Of a stretch of 18,409 nt of DNA, positions 1 through 10,639 are shown in pieces (positions within the stretch are counted from its first letter, which is position 1; each line of letters opens with the position of its first letter). Under the pieces are notes generated by a model. That model ran no database searches. It was not told the origin of the DNA and saw nothing but the letters and a program-made list of their open reading frames with translations. This DNA is from Saccoglossus kowalevskii (Eukaryota; Hemichordata; Enteropneusta; Harrimaniidae). Position numbers and translations under genes: made by a program. The stretch is from assembly GCF_000003605.2 (NCBI RefSeq), contig NW_003123406.1, forward strand, positions 205,336 to 223,744, read 5' to 3'.

Positions 1-2461
<2,461 letters not shown>

Positions 2462-2486
2462 CTAATTTTGCAGGTCGGTGCTCCAT
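2462..2486 (-). CDS. E75: E75/Rev-erb-type nuclear receptor, first coding exon
   Basis: This 25-nt coding part of exon 1 reads MEHRPAKL plus one base of the next codon. The start is supported by an in-frame TAA 15 nt upstream and a strong context (A at -3, G at +4). The exon ends at G|GTAAGT, an ideal donor, in phase 1. The next exon starts with exactly the two bases needed (AC), so the split codon is GAC (Asp) and the frame runs on as ...KLDYDG into the zinc finger. That phase match is the main support for joining the two exons. The 5' UTR may reach back unspliced or join another exon at an acceptor-like TTTTTAG near 2634. E75 genes are known for several alternative first exons, so this is probably one isoform-specific, very short A/B region. 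A protein-level match for these nine residues was not available to me. Confidence 0.72.
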
Positions 2487-3063
2487 TCTGTGTACTACTT
2501 AGCTTGATAACGACCGGACTCCGTTTCTGGGAGAGGTAGGCGCTGTACACACACCGGGAACGAACTGTTTACTTGCTAAGTTATGTCGTCGGCTTTATCC
2601 GGGTCAATGTACGTCAGCGAGGGCAATGCACGTCTAAAAATAATACGACACTTTTTTCCGGGGAGCCCTCGCTTGGAAAATAGGTCGTTTGTAGTCAAAC
2701 GCAGGTGAAATTAAACAGAACGTCCCGTTTTTCTCACAGTGAACAAAGTTTTTGACACGGCTATGGTTGCAATGATTCGTTGAATAGGCCCCAGGAAATA
2801 AAAAACAGCACACGAACGTTTCGATATAAACGACCTTTCTTTGACATTGGCCTACTAAACCACTGCCTCCGTTATACGACTAATTTGCATACAGACACAA
2901 TGACCTAATAAACACAGTGACGCCCGTCGAAACAGCGTTCGTGATTGGTCAACCGTTTCAAGACTTCCAGCGCAACAGCTAGAAATTTGGTGAAAACTTG
3001 CCTAAAACTCTTAAATTTTTGACACGTTTTACACGAAAAATGAAACGGAATGTGTTGTTTCTA

Positions 3064-3072
3064 TGACCTTGA
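3064..3072 (-). promoter_or_regulatory. FTZ-F1/ERR-type monomer site TCAAGGTCA
   Basis: This is an exact match to YCAAGGYCA on the gene strand. It lies a few bases downstream of the TATA-like GTTATAAAAG (3076-3085), between it and the expected start region. FTZ-F1 and E75 are linked in the insect ecdysone cascade; the functional claim here is inference. Confidence 0.4.
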
Positions 3073-3075
3073 TTG

Positions 3076-3085
3076 CTTTTATAAC
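3076..3085 (-). promoter_or_regulatory. possible TATA box of the E75-like gene
   Basis: GTTATAAAAG on the minus strand would place a start near 3050 and leave a 5' UTR of about 560 nt if unspliced. No convincing initiator was seen at the expected spot, so this is only a candidate. Confidence 0.25.
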
Positions 3086-3431
3086 TAGGCCAATCATTCT
3101 ACCTGTAAAAAATATGCATCGTTAATCGGGGGACATTGAATTGGTCAACCAATCGGTGGTGTTGTCATGAAAAAAATGGGCGGGAACTAAATATAACACA
3201 AAGGACACTGAGTGTTGTGGACCTCCATATAAAACATACCGTGACATTTTGACCTACTTCATGGAAAGCAGAAAAGCGAGCACTGAATCCACTGAATGAG
3301 AACAGCGCCATCACTAATAGCATGTGTATTATGTTTCATTAAATGAATAAATGTGTACGTTTTATTTAAGTTGACCATGGAACTTAGGTTCACGATTTGA
3401 CTGTATACGGTGATTACGTAATATCTGAATT

Positions 3432-3446
3432 TGACCTTGGTGACCT
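3432..3446 (-). promoter_or_regulatory. DR3 nuclear-receptor element (AGGTCA-CCA-AGGTCA)
   Basis: On the minus strand two perfect AGGTCA half-sites are separated by CCA. The downstream half is also a complete CCAAGGTCA monomer site, the FTZ-F1/ERR consensus YCAAGGYCA. It lies about 950 bp upstream of the ATG. DR3 is a classic spacing for RXR heterodimers, and the monomer form suits orphan receptors. Confidence 0.5.
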
Positions 3447-3450
3447 GATT

Positions 3451-4495
3451 ACAGCGTCGTTTCGATGCAGGCGGGGGGTGTAGAAACGATTCACGGGGAA
3501 ATTTACGTTACGGGATCTCAGCACATCCTGAAATATCGAGTTGGAAAGTTGTAATCCGCACATGACGATAATAATCATAATTACTTTATTGAAATCATAT
3601 CCATTTGCTGTTATGTATTTGTGGTATTCTGGGGTGGACCCGTAGCAAAAGCACGCACATACACAGTATAATGACAAGACACCGTGACAAACACGACCAA
3701 GGCTTATAGAATACTGACAACAGTTTATTGAATTACATATCTTTTATAACAGCGCATGCCAGATGTACTGGCATACCAGGTGTACATTAATTAGCATATC
3801 AATAGTGTGTACAAATCACTACAGTATTTATTATGAGTCATCGCGTAAAGGAACAGCAAAGAAGAATTCAAGGAACAGTTCTTTTGTTCACTACTGGTTG
3901 CAGTAGGATATAAATAAGTAATTTTTTTTGGAATTTTGTTTTCTTTGTTGTATAGATTAATACAAGATAAACTGCATAGAGGAATAATTCATTTCATTGC
4001 CATTTAACTGAATTTGATCTCCTGCAGAGTTATCTAATAATTTATGATTATATAGAGTAGGACTAATGACACATGCTCCTCGGTCTCTGTTTGTTGTCTT
4101 AAATATTTGTGAAATGTTGGTGTTGTAAACTTGCATGTTGCTTATATTAGGTTAATGGGCATGCAACTAAAAACATCGTTTGAAGATTTCCAGTACCACA
4201 CATCATCCTCATTCTCAAGTTGCGCGAATCGAAACTTATATACAAAGCAGATTTTAATACGTCGAAAAAAAACTTTTAACAAACAAGTTGCTCTCTGATT
4301 GGTCTGGAGTTAAGGTTAGTTAGCCAATCAGGTACAATATTTCTACCTTGAATATTATAGTTAATGTTCCAGCTTGAGGTTGATTTTAGTATGTGTAAAT
4401 CCACTACTTTGCGTTCTAACTCCCAAGGTACGACTTACATAGCAGTCACGACCTTTTAAATATTAAGGATATTTTCTTCGCGAGATATATACTCA
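3451..4495. other. unassigned spacer with two short perfect palindromes
   Basis: No coding frame or repeat family is recognised. Two perfect inverted repeats are visible: ATGCCAG-5 nt-CTGGCAT at 3756-3774, and CTGATTGG-21 nt-CCAATCAG at 4295-4331. The second also presents two opposed CCAAT boxes. The rest is AT-rich. It may still be distal upstream sequence of the E75-like gene. Confidence 0.5.
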
Positions 4496-4570
4496 GAATA
4501 GAATAGAATAGAATAGAATAGAATAGAATAGAATAGAATAGAATAGAATAGAATAGAATAGAATAGAATA
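4496..4570. repeat. (GAATA)15 pentanucleotide tandem repeat, tail of a minus-strand LINE
   Basis: There are fifteen uninterrupted copies of GAATA (TATTC on the minus strand). The repeat directly follows the 3' end of the LINE fragment at 4571-5009, where the minus strand reads ...TTAATAAAGCAT then (TATTC)n. It is therefore best read as the expanded 3' tail of that retroelement rather than an independent microsatellite. Confidence 0.9.
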
Positions 4571-5009
4571 ATGCTTTATTAATACCGTAAAGAAAGAGTT
4601 AACATTTCTTTTTAGGTTTTCAGATTAATAAAGTAAATAATAAAAGTACATGAAATGTAAAAAATTATTTAAAAAAAACCCTCAAAATTGATGACCGACA
4701 AAAATACTACAGACTATTATTAATAATATAAGAAATATTAAAATACTGTGATATGTAAGTATATCTGTATGCAGCACAGAATATGTATAAAATATAAAAG
4801 AACATGACATAAATAAAAGAATTAGTCTTGTTTATATTTAACTAAATATTTGCAGAGTGATGGTTTGTATTTGGTGACTGTAGTACAAATTTAAATTGTT
4901 CTTTTTTGTTTAAGTTTTGGTAATCACTGTTAATTTCTTTAAGAATATTATATATGTCATCTCTGTGTTCTGTGTACAGTTTACATTCTAGTAATATGTG
5001 TATGCTCGC
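4571..5009 (-). mobile_element. 5'-truncated LINE fragment: ORF2 C-terminus, 3' UTR and pentamer tail
   Basis: On the minus strand an open frame of 55 codons (5009 down to the TAG at 4844-4842) contains IHILLECKLYTEHRDDIYN and later KKEQFKFVLQS. This is the usual C-terminal pattern of LINE ORF2 proteins: a Cys-containing zf-RVT-like block, then an F-x-F-x-L stretch. A 3' UTR of about 270 bp follows, with AATAAA-like sequence and the TATTC tail at 4570-4496. Homology stops near 5012, where the frame is closed by TGA, so the copy is 5'-truncated as expected from target-primed reverse transcription. The clade cannot be named from so short a piece. Confidence 0.6.
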
Positions 5010-5052
5010 TCAGTATATTAATATATATATATTAGTTTTTACCTCGACTATA

Positions 5053-5331
5053 ATGATAATAAAGCGGAGAGTTATAGTGGTTATATTGTCTGTCGTTGTC
5101 GGACAGGGTTTATTTTTTTCAAAACCATCTGTTTGTTATTCTAATGCAAATCTTCAGACAAAAATCACCACTCGCCGTCACCCGGGCACAAAACTAAACA
5201 ATTTCAATAAATACCCAAAGGGCAAGAATAAATTAAGATCTTACAGAATTTTCGAATATGATACAAAAGTAGAAAACTTACTGAAACTGGAAATGCCAAA
5301 CGACGAACTACCGAGCAGAACCACTGTTTGA
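5053..5331 (+). CDS. unrecognised ORF with a possible signal peptide (92 codons)
   Basis: I do not recognise this protein. The open frame extends upstream to 4954, but that part is antisense to the LINE fragment, so the ATG at 5053 is the more sensible start. From there the N-terminus is MIIKRRVIVVILSVVVGQG, a basic n-region followed by a hydrophobic run like a secretory signal. The rest is a Lys/Arg/Asn-rich region ending in LPSRTTV. No cysteine framework or domain is visible. A second frame (5285-5524) overlaps its end and runs on into the left arm of the inverted repeat. The ORF may be an unknown secreted peptide, a degraded mobile-element ORF, or chance. Confidence 0.2.
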   Translation: MIIKRRVIVVILSVVVGQGLFFSKPSVCYSNANLQTKITTRRHPGTKLNNFNKYPKGKNKLRSYRIFEYDTKVENLLKLEMPNDELPSRTTV

Positions 5332-5828
5332 ACTTTGGGACGGATTTATGGAACAAAGCCATCTCAAACGTGACTTGTTAAAGTTTGCGAAAAGGTGGCA
5401 ATATCTAAGTGACGTAAATGCCCGCCAAGATCTTATGGGGAGCGAGAGTACCACGAGACTTGTTTTCACCCCTCAAATAGTGTTCCGTTCGTTCTCCGTC
5501 GAAATCCCGTTCATTGTTCACTGATTCGTGTAACCATGGTATTTTGAACAGTGTGTGTGATTGAATTGGCCACTATTTGGAGGGGAAGAAAACATACAGT
5601 CTTGTCACGGTGGCTCTATCTATTAACGAGATCTAAATAATCCCCGTGAAATATTGTGGAAACATACATTTCTCTGGAATGCCACTAAATTAAATACTAA
5701 AATATAAGTTGAGCAGTTTTATCAACAACATATATACGACTTTGACGAGCAAATTTTCTAGGACACACTTACGTTGTAGAGGACAATGCAAAATTAACAC
5801 GAAATAACAACCCAGTAACATATAATCC

Positions 5829-5881
5829 GATAGCCACCGAGCTACACTGATTTTAGGGGTGCGTCCTCCAAGTTCAAACCC
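5829..5881 (+). repeat. tRNA-like (SINE-type) pol III promoter segment in the left arm
   Basis: TAGCCACCGAGCTAC resembles a tRNA A-box with one mismatch. It is followed about 30 bp later by AGTTCAAACCC, close to the B-box GGTTCGANTCC. The same two blocks exist in the right arm on the other strand. This suggests a tRNA-derived SINE module inside the repeated unit. No cloverleaf was established, and a functional tRNA is not claimed. Confidence 0.3.
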
Positions 5882-6437
5882 AAATCTTAATTATGGACTA
5901 TTTAAGCCAAGCCAAAATATATACCAAACTATGATTTAAAAATATACATTTGACTTTAAAACTGCAAGCATTTGGAACACAATGCATTGTGGGGCATACA
6001 TGATGGAGAGGGCTGCTTTAAAAATGAAGGTAACCTCGATTCCATCACTGTAAATTGATACTAAATGTTATCACGAGATTTATGATAAAACACGACTAAC
6101 TCTAGACCCCTTTTTTCACGAATTATGTCGGTACACGATAAGAACACGTGATCAGTGTCCTATGGGTTCACGGGAAGGTTAGTCTAATCCGGGTCGCATA
6201 GCAGAGAATTGATTTATTTTATTTTCACCTTGAAATCTTCAAACCATTTAACTTAACTCTGTACAAGGTTCATCACGTGATCTCAAGTGTTCTGCGTGTT
6301 TTCATATTTACCAATACTGACATATTGACAATTCGTCTGATTTATAAAATATTTATCTGATTTATTAGTAATTAAGTAAATAACTTATATTTGCCAAAAT
6401 GAACTAGACGATTGAAAACACTGAAATATGAATTGCA

Positions 6438-6463
6438 GAGACACGTGTTTTAAAATGTGTCTC
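6438..6463. repeat. short palindromic insertion in the left arm
   Basis: GAGACAC and GTGTCTC form a perfect 7-bp stem around a 12-nt loop. The stem sits in about 50 bp (roughly 6417-6468) that the right arm lacks: the right arm joins GATTGAAA directly to TGGGGGCAGG. The insert includes the E-box CACGTG. Confidence 0.5.
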
Positions 6464-7101
6464 GTTCAAATGGGACAGGCAAGTTATATTTTTTAATTGT
6501 TGTTTTCAACAAAAACGTCATACACACCAACAATTTCAAATGTGCATTCCGTCTTTTAGTACTATTTTTCTTTTAACCCTAGAATGCCGTAAATATTGTT
6601 CCATGTTTTGCAAGGTAAACACATCATTGGGTGCGATTTTGAAGGAAACCTTGGTCAAGGCCTACAGGTACATGTATCCGACCAGGCGTGGTTTACGCCA
6701 GGATAGCATATTAAATTACCGTAGGAAAATGACCACAGCCCTGTCACGTAGTAACGGACATGGTTCCTGTGTAAATATCTACACTTATTACTTGGAAAAT
6801 GACATTTAGTTCAATGAACCGTACCAGTTAAATCAGGCTACCCAAACTAGGTTCCTAAGAGGTCGCACTGAGCATATCATACGCTGACACTACCACATGA
6901 AAGACACCATTATTTTTGTCGACATTTTAATGTTTTCCCATAATATCTTTATCAATTTTAAACTAAAATGGCTATAAGTATAGAACAAAAGTTTTAAAGA
7001 AAAAAAAAAGAAAGAAAAACAAAAACATTGGCGTCATGAGGGGTATAACTGCTGGAAGCTTTGACAATTTATTAAACACTTGTGCGACTTTACGTATGGA
7101 T

Positions 7102-7277
7102 TATTTGGGAAGTTTCGTTTCGTAAAAATTAAATGCTTTGCTACCGAATGCACATGCGCGTTGAATTTAATCGGCTTGTGTATTCACATTCAAGAATGCT
7201 AAACCACTATAAATAATACTTTTACTTCGGAAATTTCCTGTAGTTTCCATGGACAGCCTGAGAGCAGCAGCGCTTAA
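7102..7277. other. unassigned AT-rich sequence
   Basis: This lies between the inner end of the left arm and MITE copy B. No feature was recognised. Confidence 0.5.
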
Positions 7278-7394
7278 AGGGCGGCAGTCGTCATGCCGCG
7301 TCCTGGGACTCATAGCGACGTATACAACTAGTGTAAAATACATTGTTTATTTGCATGAAATTCGAACACGCGCTGCGAGACGACCAATCGCGCT
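7278..7394. mobile_element. TTAA-target MITE, copy B (117 bp)
   Basis: The element is bounded by TTAA at 7274-7277 and 7395-7398 and begins AGGGCGGCAGTCGTCATG. It is recognisably the reverse complement of copy A at 163-287: GGGACTCATAGCGACGTATAC and ATACATTGTTTATTTGCATG blocks are shared. It is non-autonomous. Confidence 0.65.
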
Positions 7395-7398
7395 TTAA

Positions 7399-8194
7399 GT
7401 CGAACAGTAAACGCTGGGCCATTACTGAAGACAAATGACGCACGCACGTGCGTAATGTGAAATATCACATGGCGTTTAAGGTTGGCTGTGACATGGCCTT
7501 CTCAAGTTGTCGGCGCCCGATATCTGGGCTGTATAGGGAGGAGTGACCGGGCAGGTCATATGCACGTGTTCGTACCTCAAGAGGTCGCCCTTTGTTGACG
7601 AACACACACAGAAACAGTCAGTGCCAAAATTATGTGCTGTTTATTCGATGCTTGAGTTATTTATGACGATGTCGATTTCATGTATACGATTAATACTCCA
7701 ATAGTCTAAAGCCATAATCATGATGTGTGAATATTTACCATTGTTTTTTTTTTAATTTTTAATTTAATATGGATGAGAACATGTAATTTGGATACTGTAT
7801 ATTGATTTCATACATTTGAATTATGATTTATCATGAAATAATAAAATTTCATATGCGTACTAGTGGTCTTGATTTTTCATTATACGAATAATTTTGCATG
7901 TCCAGCAAAGGTAACTTTTTTAGTTTACTAATATTATGATAACTCATAATCTGGGGGGGGGGGGTAATGGTAGGAAAACAGTGAAGTTGTTGTGCCAGCG
8001 ATTGCTTGCCCGCTTGTCACGGCCATCTTGAAAGAATGTAATCATATACGTGTACATGCTCTTCCTATCAAATTTGTGACGTCATCAAGATGCTCATGAT
8101 TAGTATTAATAGCAAGAAAACCCTTGCAAGGACCACAAGTCTCTTGTTTATTTCGCTGTATTTTGTCATTTATACAGTCCCAAATTTGATTCTA

Positions 8195-8198
<4 letters not shown>
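7399..8198. other. unassigned spacer
   Basis: No gene was recognised. Contents include an ACGCACGCACGTGCGT palindromic stretch near 7438, a G12 run at 7953-7964, and a perfect CRE palindrome TGACGTCA at 8077-8084. The short plus-strand frame that runs into the AT repeat is not credible as a gene. Confidence 0.5.

Positions 8199-8270
<72 letters not shown>
8199..8270. repeat. (AT)36 dinucleotide microsatellite
   Basis: This is seventy-two bases of uninterrupted AT. It creates artificial Tyr-Ile open frames on both strands, which should be ignored. Confidence 0.97.
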
Positions 8271-8274
<4 letters not shown>

Positions 8275-8338
8275 AAAAGAATGTATGCAAATATTGTTTC
8301 AAACCAATAGACCAATCACTATTTCGAAAGTCACTTAA

Positions 8339-8495
8339 AGCGTGGAAGTCGTCACCTGCGCGTGCGTCCGATGGCCATAGCGTGTCATTGTTTACAAGCA
8401 AGCGTCTACCCATGAGCCTTTGCGTTTTTAGCGTGTGTTGTTATCGTCGCTTGGGACTCAATTCCCGCGCGTGCGTAGGTGACGACCTTCCCGCT
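8339..8495. mobile_element. TTAA-target MITE, copy C (157 bp)
   Basis: The element is flanked by TTAA at 8335-8338 and 8496-8499. It has terminal inverted repeats of about 30 bp (AGCGTGGAAGTCGTCACCTG against the complement of AGGTGACGACCTTCCCGCT). Length and interior match copy D at 14523-14679 in the same orientation, including the shared blocks ATAGCGTGTCATTGTTTACA and CTACCCATGAGCCTTTGCGT. The two copies are close relatives from one non-autonomous family. Confidence 0.88.
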
Positions 8496-8499
8496 TTAA

Positions 8500-10035
8500 A
8501 TAGTTCATATTAGACCTTATTAGACCATATTAGCATGAGAAGTTTGAGAAGATTACGAAGAAGAATAATAATGGCTTGTGTAATTCATCACTGGCGTCGA
8601 AAAAGAACTTTTGTGTGACGGAAAATGAACTTTTTAGCAAATTATTAAAAAGGGTTAGGGGTCTATGGGTGCATTCCTGCTACTTTTTCAGTTAATAAAA
8701 AAATGATTTTCCTACATCACAATATATACCAATTCAAGATTCTTACACCGGTAAGAATATTCTAGAAACAAAACTAACGTTCATGATTGTCATTGAAACA
8801 AAGTAAATAACCCATTATATTAGATGTAACAGTAGTCGATGTCTCTAGAGTTTTGCCAAATGTACGCACCAAAGAAAAAAACAACAACATTTAATGCATG
8901 ATGGCGCTGTTGATTAATATTTCACTCTACAAAAATAGCGGCATCCCCGGCTCCTTTTGTTGTGTACGCGCAAAAACTGAATAAGGTGAAAATATTATGA
9001 AAATCAATACTGATTTGTGGGTTTGTATAAATTACCGACATATCGACATCAGGCCGGCTAAATTTACTGGAGAAACCAATTAGACAAGAATCTACGTGCA
9101 TTGGAAATGACGTCAATGAAACCAGTGTCAACTATCTGGGACACTTGACTTCGACGAATCGTGGAGGTATTTAAACTAATCAATGAACATAGCAAGTTTC
9201 TTAAAAGGCGGTGGCACGACATTTTGCATGAAGGGATCTGAAATCTAGGCACTCTGAAAAGCTATTTCCTGTATTTTGAGTGGCAAATTTTGCTGACACA
9301 AAGGGTTCCAGCTTGATGGGGGGGGGGGGCACATTTCTTTCGACCGCCTCTCTGCCCCCGGTGCCGCCGCCACTGTAGCTGCAATAAAGTCAGTCCATAT
9401 GTACAGTACGTGATGTTTACATGGATAGGAAAAATTACCACTGTTTCTAGACGTAAACGAATATAGTTCTGTGTCGCATACGACGTCGATGTAAATGTAT
9501 ACTATAGATCTACCCTCACATCCGCGTGTCAAATACTTATGTTTACGTTTGAGTGAACATATTTCATGATCATACCGTGGTTGAATCCGATCGGTGAATC
9601 AACTATTTTACATTCAGTCAATCATTCATACAAAATAATAGACCAAAACGCGATGTAGCATTGTGTTGCTGACAGCAGCCTACGAGAATGGGACAAACGA
9701 CATAAACCCGTACCAGCGGACGATGCAGCGCCATGATAGCCCAATATCAAGTATGCCGGTCTAGGATGGGGTCAACTTTCAGAACGGAGGGGGGGGGGCG
9801 CTCAGTAAATAATAACACATATCCAAAATACTTTCAATGTCCACAAAATAGTGGTTGACCTCCTGGTTCACTGATCATTTTCTGGTCATCTTGCAATTTC
9901 TGTTTCTGATCTCTTTGTCAAAGAACAACTTTTTGTGAATCAAATAAAATGCTGTGTATTGGTCATTCATTCAGGTTGATGAGCCTGGGTGATGTGTAGA
10001 TTCGACCTATAACTGAATAAATTAACTGTCACTTT
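8500..10035. other. unassigned spacer with poly-G runs and a CRE palindrome
   Basis: No gene is supported. Visible items are: a 27-codon Arg-rich frame at 8535-8618 (MRSLRRLRRR...); a perfect TGACGTCA at 9108-9115; G12 at 9318-9329 and G10 at 9789-9798; and a GC-richer patch at 9300-9380. On the minus strand that patch follows a TTTATTGCAG acceptor-like sequence, but it leads only into low-complexity proline codons. Confidence 0.4.
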
Positions 10036-10175
10036 AGTCACTGATGGGATATACAAAATCACAATTCGGTCTATAATGGGATATGCCGGTTTTTGAGATG
10101 AAAATGGTCTATGATGGGGGTCTGGGGTTTTACTTTCCGGCCGCGCACCCGTACCAAACTAAAAAACCAGTGCCT
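10036..10175. repeat. probable fragment of a dispersed repeat with internal sub-repeats
   Basis: GGTCTATAATGGG (10068) and GGTCTATGATGGG (10106) are near-identical units 38 bp apart, and TGATGGGATAT/TAATGGGATAT occur at 10042 and 10074. The segment ends in a GCGCACCCGTACCAA stretch. That stretch resembles CGCACCCCTACCAA at about 14440 inside the right arm, which suggests related repeat material. The family is not recognised. Confidence 0.35.
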
Positions 10176-10599
10176 CCTCCCTGGCATGATACCAGCCCGT
10201 ATGAGTCGAACTAGCGGTATTAACATCATCAGTGTGTTTGTGTGATATCGGTTTAATCGGATGTGGTATCACAAGTACGTCACATGTTCGAAGTACACAT
10301 ATTTGAGCAAACGTCGTAAATTTGTTCTATAAATTGAATTGTATATTGTATTATCGAACTACACTTATAAAACAGGTTTACATAGTTTACAGTATATCCG
10401 ATATTATCACAGGAAGCCGGATAAAAACCTAATTTTTAAACAGAAAATAAGAACGCAACAAAATATCTATGATTTCATCCCATGGAAAGACATGGACAGT
10501 TTACAGGCAGGTTCCAGCTGTACAAATCAATTCTTGAGATATTTCGTTGGAAATTCCAGTCGATGTAGGAATGTATGGGCAGTACGGGGAGAAGAGAAA
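10176..10599. other. unassigned sequence upstream of the LINE fragment
   Basis: An open frame at 10339-10620 includes YDFIPWKDM about 50 codons before the clear reverse-transcriptase motifs in another frame. This could be a decayed RT motif A, which would extend the LINE left to about 10440. The match is too weak to assert. Confidence 0.3.
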
Positions 10600-10639
10600 C
10601 ATCCTGACATTCAAGTTTAAGACGAGCGCCCTCAGCGAC

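Larger units (their letters stand above)
2487..3450 (-). promoter_or_regulatory. upstream region of the E75-like gene with a nuclear-receptor half-site cluster
   Basis: Five TGACCT hexamers (AGGTCA on the gene strand) occur at 2901, 3064, 3250, 3432 and 3441, all in the same orientation. About 0.3 would be expected by chance in 550 bp at even base composition. There are also several CCAAT/ATTGG boxes (near 2943, 3091, 3140 and 3149), a repeated TTGGTCAACC (2945 and 3141), a GGGCGGGA box at 3178, and a TATA-like GTTATAAAAG on the minus strand at 3076-3085. The transcription start itself cannot be fixed from sequence. The known biology of E75 and Rev-erb genes, which are targets of nuclear receptors and of their own products, makes this arrangement credible. 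Confidence 0.45.
5405..7101 (+). repeat. left arm of a large imperfect inverted repeat (about 1.7 kb)
   Basis: The arm is alignable by eye, in reverse complement, with 12940-15068. Anchor blocks are: AGATCTTG near 5429 with 15043; the TTCAAACCCAAATCTTAATTA region (5871) with 14405-14430; the AACACGTGATCAGTGTCCTA block (6142) with 13843-13861; the ACGCCAGGATAGCATATTAA block (6694) with 13355-13374; and the GCTGGAA-CTTTG block (7051) with about 12980. Substitutions and small indels are frequent, so the pair is old. Relative to the right arm, this arm lacks a TTAA MITE and a 290-bp segment, and has one extra 50-bp palindromic insert. No coding frame longer than the short 6540-6809 ORF is present, and that ORF has no recognisable domain. 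Confidence 0.85.

Noticed and set aside
8090-8413. Open frames on both strands across the AT microsatellite
   Set aside because: The Tyr-Ile runs are a direct product of (AT)36 and the flanks show no coding character.
8077-9115. Two perfect CRE palindromes TGACGTCA (8077 and 9108)
   Set aside because: They are isolated sites with no nearby gene start. Two in 18 kb is not remarkable without context.
9245-9532. 95-codon minus-strand ORF with a TTTATTGCAG acceptor-like site
   Set aside because: The protein around it is driven by poly-C (Pro run) and low complexity, and no donor or homologous domain was seen.
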